A stretch of DNA of 64,000 nucleotides from Gammaproteobacteria bacterium (GTDB taxonomy: Bacteria; Pseudomonadota; Gammaproteobacteria; JABCZS01), in assembly GCA_013289085.1 (NCBI GenBank), contig JABDAR010000001.1:1-64000 (forward strand), read 5' to 3'. Position numbers and translations under genes: made by a program. The notes under the pieces were generated by a model, which saw only the letters and a list, made by a program, of their open reading frames with translations, made no database searches and had not been told where the DNA came from. Below, one piece after another: positions 59,163 to 64,000 of this stretch. Position 1 is the first letter of the stretch, and the number at the start of each line of letters is the position of its first letter.

Positions 59163-61561
59163 CCAAATACAATATCATAAACTTCGTCATAATGCTCGAC
59201 GAAATGCACTTTTAAGCCCTCTTTAATATGACGAGGCAACTCGGTATATTCGCCTTTAATGGATAAGGGCATAATAATTTCAAACACATTGACTCTGCGT
59301 GCGGCTATGATTTTTTCGCGAATGCCGCCTACTGCTAACACATGTCCTGTGAGTGTCAGTTCGCCGGTCATAGCAATAGCGCGATGCATTTTTTGTTGTT
59401 TTGCCAAAGACAATAGGGCGGTTGCCAGTGTAATCCCAGCGCTCGGTCCATCTTTTGGAATGGCACCTTCAGGAATATGCATATGAACCATGGTATTTTC
59501 GAATACATTTTTATTTGCACCATATTGTTCTAAATGACTGGAGACATAACTATATGCAATTTCTGCTGATTCTCGCATCACGTCCCCTAATTGTCCTGTG
59601 AGCTTATAGCCGGGTTGTTTAGTTTTACGCGCACTCGTTTCAATATTAAGTGTTACGCCGCCTAAAGGTGTCCAGGCAAGGCCTAAAGCAATACCTATAC
59701 CGCTTAATGGTTTTTCTCTTTGGAATACAGGTTGACCTAAGAAAGGAATTAAATCATGTACGCCGATAGAGACTTTTTGGGCTTTACCACTGACAATTTT
59801 TACTGCCGCTTTACGGGTAATACGGCTTAAACATTTTTCTAAATTTCGCACGCCGGCTTCACGGGCATAAGATTCAATGATGCCACGGATCGCCGCTTCA
59901 GTAATTCTAATTTGATTGCGCGATAAACCGCTTTTTTTCACTTGCCTTGGCCAAAGATGCTTTTTAGCAATTTCTATTTTCTCTGCGGTAATATAACCTG
60001 ATAAATGCATCAGTTCCATGCGATCTAATAAAGGTTGTGGAATCGTATCGGTTTGATTGCCGGTACAAATAAATAATACTTTGGATAAGTCATAACGCAC
60101 ATCTAAATAATGATCGAGAAAATCTTTATTTTGTTCAGGGTCGAGTACTTCTAATAATGCAGAAGCAGGATCACCATGGTAAGAAGCGCCAATTTTATCA
60201 ATTTCATCCAACATAATAATGGGGTTACTTGTTCCGCATTCACGTAATGCTTGTAAAATTTTTCCGGGCATGGCGCCTATATAGGTGCGTCTATGACCTT
60301 TGATTTCTGCTTCATCAATCATACCGCCGACTGAAAAGCGATAAAATTTACGGCCGACGGCTTTGGCAATTGAGCGGCCAATTGAAGTTTTACCGACACC
60401 AGGGGGGCCGACAAATAATAAAATTGAACCTTCAATTTTGCCACGCAATGCACCGGTGGCAATAAATTCAATAATCCTATCTTTAATATCATCCAGACTT
60501 TCATGATCCCGATTTAAAATTTGTCTTGCGCGTTTTAGACTTAATTTATCTTTTGAGTAATGATTCCACGGTAGGGTGGTCATAATGTCTAAATAATTAC
60601 GGGTGAGCGCAAATTCAGGCGAACCGGTCTCGAGCACGCTGAGTTTATCGAGCTCTTCATCGACTCTTGTCTTTGCATGTTCAGGTAAATCAATTTCATG
60701 TAAACGTTCTTCAAAGCGATCACGTTCGGCGGTGCGATCATCTTTATGTAAGCCTAATTCTTTTTGAATGGCTTTTAATTGTTCATTGAGGAAAAATTGC
60801 CGCTGTTGTTCGGTAAGTTTACGCTCGACATCTTGACTGATTTTGGCTTGTAGCTTAACCACTTCTACTTCTTTCTTTAATAAAGAGACCACTTTTTTCA
60901 AACGCTTATTGACGTCAAAAATCTCGAGTATCACTTGCAACTCTTCTTTGCTTGCGCTGGTGAGGCTTGCTGCAAAGTCGGCAAGGTGTGAAGGGTCATT
61001 ATTGGGAATGAATCGATTTAAGAAGAATTTCAATTCTTCACTGTATAAAGGGTTTAAGGGAATGAGTTCTTTGAGGATATTGATAATAGCCATGGTATAG
61101 GCTTTATTTTGGAGCTCATCTTTAATCGCGGTTTCAACAGGATATTCCACTTCAACATAATAAGGGATTTTTTTGCTCAACCATCTTTTTATTTTAAAGC
61201 GCTTCATGCCTTCAGCAATAAACTGAATTTTACCAGATGCATGCACGGGATGGTGAATACGTACCACTGTGCCGACAATAAACATGTCATCTGGCTTTAA
61301 ATCTTTGACGACATCTATTTTAGATAAAATTAAACCCGTGTAACGTGACTTAGCATCAGAGATTTTTTTAAGCGTTCCCACCCAATGGGTATCATCTAAC
61401 ACCAAAGGCAAAGTTTGTGGTGGAAAAAAAGGTCTTTCAGTCAGCGGCAATAAATAAAGTTTAGTGGGCAACGTAACGTCGGTACTGGCAGCTTCGCTTT
61501 CTTTATTATTAAATTGTTCTATGAATTCATATTCTTGGTCTTTAGTGCCGATTTCATTCAT
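59159..61561 (-). CDS. lon: ATP-dependent Lon protease
   Basis: An 800-residue cytosolic AAA+ protease. The N-terminal substrate-binding domain (about 30-230) starts with LYLLPLTERPFFPPQTLP; the AAA domain has Walker A GPPGVGKTS and Walker B IMLDEIDKIG; the protease domain has the catalytic Ser in KDGPSAGITLATALLSL and the Lys of the dyad some 40 residues later. It degrades misfolded and regulatory proteins. A sigma-70-type promoter lies upstream; no sigma-32 match was obvious. First gene of lon-ridA-hydrolase. Confidence 0.97.
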   Translation of the reverse strand: MNEIGTKDQEYEFIEQFNNKESEAASTDVTLPTKLYLLPLTERPFFPPQTLPLVLDDTHWVGTLKKISDAKSRYTGLILSKIDVVKDLKPDDMFIVGTVVRIHHPVHASGKIQFIAEGMKRFKIKRWLSKKIPYYVEVEYPVETAIKDELQNKAYTMAIINILKELIPLNPLYSEELKFFLNRFIPNNDPSHLADFAASLTSASKEELQVILEIFDVNKRLKKVVSLLKKEVEVVKLQAKISQDVERKLTEQQRQFFLNEQLKAIQKELGLHKDDRTAERDRFEERLHEIDLPEHAKTRVDEELDKLSVLETGSPEFALTRNYLDIMTTLPWNHYSKDKLSLKRARQILNRDHESLDDIKDRIIEFIATGALRGKIEGSILLFVGPPGVGKTSIGRSIAKAVGRKFYRFSVGGMIDEAEIKGHRRTYIGAMPGKILQALRECGTSNPIIMLDEIDKIGASYHGDPASALLEVLDPEQNKDFLDHYLDVRYDLSKVLFICTGNQTDTIPQPLLDRMELMHLSGYITAEKIEIAKKHLWPRQVKKSGLSRNQIRITEAAIRGIIESYAREAGVRNLEKCLSRITRKAAVKIVSGKAQKVSIGVHDLIPFLGQPVFQREKPLSGIGIALGLAWTPLGGVTLNIETSARKTKQPGYKLTGQLGDVMRESAEIAYSYVSSHLEQYGANKNVFENTMVHMHIPEGAIPKDGPSAGITLATALLSLAKQQKMHRAIAMTGELTLTGHVLAVGGIREKIIAARRVNVFEIIMPLSIKGEYTELPRHIKEGLKVHFVEHYDEVYDIVFG

Positions 61562-61602
61562 TTTAGTTAAAGCCTATTGTTTTATGGACTCGCATTTCAA
61601 TT

Positions 61603-61631
61603 ATTATCGACCGGATTTAGACTTTTGTTAA
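61603..61631 (-). promoter_or_regulatory. Promoter of lon
   Basis: On the minus strand TTAACA (61631-61626), 17-base spacer, GATAAT (61608-61603). The transcript would start near 61596, leaving a leader of about 35 bases. Confidence 0.65.
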
Positions 61632-61831
61632 GTAATGTTTTTGGGTGACCTGATATCAAAGATTTGCCCTTAGCGGACATTTTTAGAGTATTTTGCATCA
61701 AAAACTCACCAAATCAATGAAAAAATTGGCAAAAATATAAAACATCTGCTATCACTTAGGGAAGTTATCTGGATATATGCATGTATTATTTATATCCACC
61801 TTTTGTGTAATTGTTTCAGGAGAAAAAAACG

Positions 61832-62377
61832 ATGGCAATGAAGAAAGTGGCGAAAGCCAAAAAAGCTGGAACTGCTGCGAAGCGTTCTATCAAGAAGAAA
61901 GTATCTGCTGTTAAACGTGCTGTTGCTGCTAAAGCAACAAAACGTAAAGCTGCTGTACGTTCTAAAGTAAGTGCTGCTGAAAAGAAATTAAAAGCTGCTT
62001 TAAAGAAAGTGAAAGCTGATCTTAAAAAAGCTAAGGCAAAACATAAAGCTGAATTAGCGAAAGCTAAAAAAGCTGTAAAGTCTGCCGTTTCTAAAGCTGC
62101 AAAAGCTACTAAGAAAGCTGCTAAAGCTACTGCTGCAAAAGCTAAAAAAGTTAAAGCTGCTGTTGCTGGTAAAAAACCTGCTCGCAGAAAAGCTAAAGCT
62201 AAAACAGCAAAAGCAACTGTGAAAAAAGCTGCGCCTAAACGTCGTAAAGCTGGTGCTAAAAAACGTAAAGCTGCTGCTCCTAAAGCTGCTCCTAAACGTA
62301 AAGTAGCCCGTAGAAAAGCTAAAGCGTCTAAAAGCACTGTAGCTCATCACGGCATGGGTTCTGCACGCGCATTATAA
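61832..62377 (+). CDS. Histone H1-like Lys/Ala-rich DNA-binding protein
   Basis: A 181-residue protein consisting almost entirely of Lys, Ala, Val, Arg and Thr, in repeats such as KKVAKAKKAGTAAK, AKKAVKSAVSKAAKATKKAAK and PKRRKAGAKKRKAAAPK. No folded domain. It resembles the C-terminal tail of eukaryotic H1 and bacterial HctB/AlgP-type nucleoid proteins, and would neutralise and condense DNA. ATG 61832 follows CAGGAG. It has its own upstream region and a strong terminator, so it forms a single-gene unit. High content of such a protein is associated with compact nucleoids of intracellular stages in Chlamydia and Coxiella; that role here is inferred. Confidence 0.88.
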   Translation: MAMKKVAKAKKAGTAAKRSIKKKVSAVKRAVAAKATKRKAAVRSKVSAAEKKLKAALKKVKADLKKAKAKHKAELAKAKKAVKSAVSKAAKATKKAAKATAAKAKKVKAAVAGKKPARRKAKAKTAKATVKKAAPKRRKAGAKKRKAAAPKAAPKRKVARRKAKASKSTVAHHGMGSARAL

Positions 62378-62401
62378 TCGTGTAGGCTTAGCAGTACTGT
62401 T

Positions 62402-62437
62402 AAAGCCACTGTGATTTATCACAGTGGCTTTTTGTTT
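62402..62437 (+). terminator. Terminator of the histone-like gene
   Basis: Perfect 13-bp stem AAAGCCACTGTGA / TCACAGTGGCTTT, loop TTTA, followed by TTTGTTTTG. Strong intrinsic terminator. Confidence 0.93.
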
Positions 62438-62460
62438 TGTGTTTGCGGTACAATATAATT

Positions 62461-63093
62461 ATGCAACCTATTTTACTTGCCCTAGATACTGCCACAGAAT
62501 ATTGTTCTGTCGCTTTACTCGCAAATAACCAAACTTTCAGTGTGGATGAACATTGTAAAAACCAACATGCCGCGAAATTATTAGGCATGATTGAAGATCT
62601 CTTGCAACAAGCAAAAATAAAACTAAATGATGTAGATGCCATTGCCTTTGGTTGTGGACCCGGCAGTTTTACCGGTGTGCGCATTGCAATAAGTATTGCG
62701 CAAGGATTAGCTTTTGGTATTCAAAAACCAGTCATTCCCATTCCAACATTACAAATCATGGCGCAAAATGCATATCAACAATACGGCGCAGCGCGCGTAC
62801 AGGTTGCGCTAGATGCACGCATGCAACAAATCTATTATGGTCAATATGCATTGGATACAAACGCTCTGATGCAGCCTGTAGGCGAAATGGCATTATTATT
62901 TCTTGATGAAGTTAATAAAACAGATATGATGCATTATCCAGACATAAAGCCACTTGCAAGCAGCGCATTACCATTGGCATCAGCATTGTTTCAAAATAAT
63001 AATGTGATGAGCCCCGAATTAGCACAGCCTATTTATTTAAGAAATAATGTCGCGCACGTCATTGCGAGCGGAGCGAAGCAAACCAGTAAATGA
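62461..63093 (+). CDS. tsaB: tRNA threonylcarbamoyladenosine biosynthesis protein TsaB
   Basis: A 210-residue ASKHA-fold protein that scaffolds TsaD and TsaE in making t6A37 of ANN-decoding tRNAs. The segments ILALDTATEYCSVALL, EDLLQQAKIKLNDVDAIAFGCGPGSFTGVRIAISIAQGLAFG and ALDARMQQIYYG are family hallmarks. ATG 62461 is used; an extension to 62437 overlaps the terminator of the previous gene. The last residues (VIASGAKQTSK) are encoded by a repeat-like sequence and are not typical for the family. Confidence 0.94.
   Translation: MQPILLALDTATEYCSVALLANNQTFSVDEHCKNQHAAKLLGMIEDLLQQAKIKLNDVDAIAFGCGPGSFTGVRIAISIAQGLAFGIQKPVIPIPTLQIMAQNAYQQYGAARVQVALDARMQQIYYGQYALDTNALMQPVGEMALLFLDEVNKTDMMHYPDIKPLASSALPLASALFQNNNVMSPELAQPIYLRNNVAHVIASGAKQTSK
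63058..63082 (+). repeat. GTCATTGCGAGCGGAGCGAAGCAA-type repeat at the tsaB end
   Basis: The tail of tsaB contains GTCATTGCGAGCGGAGC followed by GAAGCAA, a word I recall as a frequent dispersed palindromic-type repeat in many bacteria (GCGAGCGGAGCGAAGC). It encodes the last residues IASGAKQ in frame. Confidence 0.6.
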
Positions 63094-63100
63094 GGGACAT

Positions 63101-63130
63101 AAAAAAAGGGGCATTCGCTGCCCCTTCTTT
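63101..63130. terminator. Bidirectional terminator between tsaB and the outer membrane protein gene
   Basis: AAAAAAAGGGGCA, loop TTCGC, TGCCCC and TTCTTT. It parallels the terminator at 12121-12145 beside the other paralogue, with similar sequence, which suggests it was duplicated with the gene. Confidence 0.88.
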
Positions 63131-63148
63131 ATTCACACCAGTACTCGC

Positions 63149-64000
63149 TTAGAACACACCTTTGATGTTTAAGTAAGGACCACTGTATGTTACGTCAGTT
63201 ACATCTATTTCACCGCCTAAAACACCAACGCTGCCAACACCATCCAAGTACGTATCTACTTCATAACCCAGTTCCAAACCTAAAGTAGGTAGATCTTGAT
63301 CTTCGAAGTAATATACATAATCGATACCTAAATTAGCACGAAGGTTAGTTACCGAATGATTATCATTTTGGTTATCAGCATTAGCGCCTACTTTAAATGC
63401 ATCATCCGCGAAATTACAATCTGCTTTTGGAGCACGTCCATCTTCAAAGCAACCCGTGATAGTAAGATCGTTGTTAGTATTTAATTCACCTAAGAAGTAA
63501 GCGAATGAAGCACCGCCGACGATACCAAAACCTTCAAGATCATCACCAAAATCATAACGTGCATCTATGCCTACACGTGGACCCAAGCCTGAAAATGAAC
63601 TGCTTCTGTCATCATAAATATCGCCTTGAGTAACAAGATCATCAAGAAATTCAAATTTAAGATCGTTTTTGGTTGTTTGATCTAATTCAGATAGATATGA
63701 AAGACCGCCTAAGAAACGCATTTGTACATGAGTACCAATATCTAAAAATTGGCTCACCATTAAATCCCAATTTTGATATCTGTTGTCTTGATTAGAGGTT
63801 ACACCGTCTGCTGAGTTAAAAAGACCATCTGAAGGACCCACGTTAATAGGGCCTGATGGACCTGAATCGGTGCCGCTATCAAAACTACGGTAAGATAATT
63901 CAATACCATTAGCTGTATCGTCAAATACATAACCTATAGCTGCTTGCCAACCTGTATCATAATCAGCATTATCATTTACTGTAGTGCTATTTAAAAATCC
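63149..64000 (-). CDS. Legionella-type major outer membrane protein (paralogue 2), 5' end outside the window
   Basis: The frame is open to the window edge, so the start and signal peptide are not visible; 283 residues are seen. The visible N-terminal part reads NADYDTGWQAAIGYVFDDTANGIELSYRSFD, parallel to paralogue 1 (LGYIFDETANGIEVFYRNFD). The C-terminus has TNLRANLGIDYVYYFEDQDLPTLGLELGYEVD and ends GPYLNIKGVF. Loops differ strongly (a Cys-containing insert about GCFEDGRAPKADCNF is absent in the other copy), as expected for surface loops. Outer membrane pore of the same family as 12163-13113. Confidence 0.82.
   Translation of the reverse strand, partial: GFLNSTTVNDNADYDTGWQAAIGYVFDDTANGIELSYRSFDSGTDSGPSGPINVGPSDGLFNSADGVTSNQDNRYQNWDLMVSQFLDIGTHVQMRFLGGLSYLSELDQTTKNDLKFEFLDDLVTQGDIYDDRSSSFSGLGPRVGIDARYDFGDDLEGFGIVGGASFAYFLGELNTNNDLTITGCFEDGRAPKADCNFADDAFKVGANADNQNDNHSVTNLRANLGIDYVYYFEDQDLPTLGLELGYEVDTYLDGVGSVGVLGGEIDVTDVTYSGPYLNIKGVF

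Noticed and set aside
61816-62350. Long open frames opposite the histone-like gene (173 and 98 residues)
   Set aside because: They are antisense to Lys/Ala repeats, which lack stop codons on the other strand by composition. They have no ribosome site, and the sense frame has a good start and terminator.

Overview
The window reads as chromosome of a low-GC gammaproteobacterium, probably a host-associated member of the Legionellales (Legionella, Coxiella or Berkiella relatives). The reasons are gammaproteobacterial gene order in the housekeeping blocks (thrS-infC-rpmI-rplT-pheS-pheT-ihfA-merR; gltA next to sdhCDAB-sucABCD; serC-cmk-rpsA-ihfB-lapA-lapB), two Legionella-type major outer membrane protein paralogues, a Lys/Ala-rich histone H1-like protein, and several large proteins of the kind seen in effector repertoires (leucine-rich repeats, a 1,083-residue protein with a GFSRG hydrolase elbow). 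The genus cannot be fixed from the sequence alone.

Layout. 1-4238: a lipid operon with a partial FabA/FabZ-type dehydratase, a ketosynthase-like protein without the catalytic Cys, an intact ketosynthase and two tandem acyl desaturases, followed by queA. 5286-12147: tRNA-Val and the translation block; infC starts with AUA and PheT lacks its tRNA-binding-like OB domain. 12163-17657: outer membrane protein, ispH, a sugar epimerase and two glycosyltransferases for surface polysaccharide, and an orphan prepilin. 17662-28256: complete gltA / sdhCDAB / sucAB / sucCD TCA segment. 28354-34587: lpxH, serC, cmk, rpsA, ihfB, lapA, lapB. 34514-37830: a second orphan pseudopilin, a glycine-oxidase-like flavoenzyme, a small membrane protein and an FAD-Rieske oxidoreductase. 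37909-41645: tRNA-Lys followed by a 3.7 kb segment (Abi-type defence protein, secreted phosphoesterase, small beta-barrel) that ends in a partial copy of the tRNA-Lys 3' end. 41701-49047: accessory genes of uncertain function, including the large putative effector and an LRR protein. 49102-61561: rdgC, recQ, murJ, a 616-residue unknown, murA, a DegQ-type protease, an alpha/beta hydrolase, a RidA-family protein and lon. 61832-64000: histone-like protein, tsaB and the second outer membrane protein, cut by the window edge.

Themes. Genes are packed tightly, with many start/stop overlaps and an unusual number of convergent genes whose 3' ends overlap. Palindromic dispersed repeats sit at gene ends and in three cases (recQ, the alpha/beta hydrolase, tsaB) appear to supply the last codons of the protein. 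No rRNA, CRISPR array, integrase or intact insertion sequence was seen.
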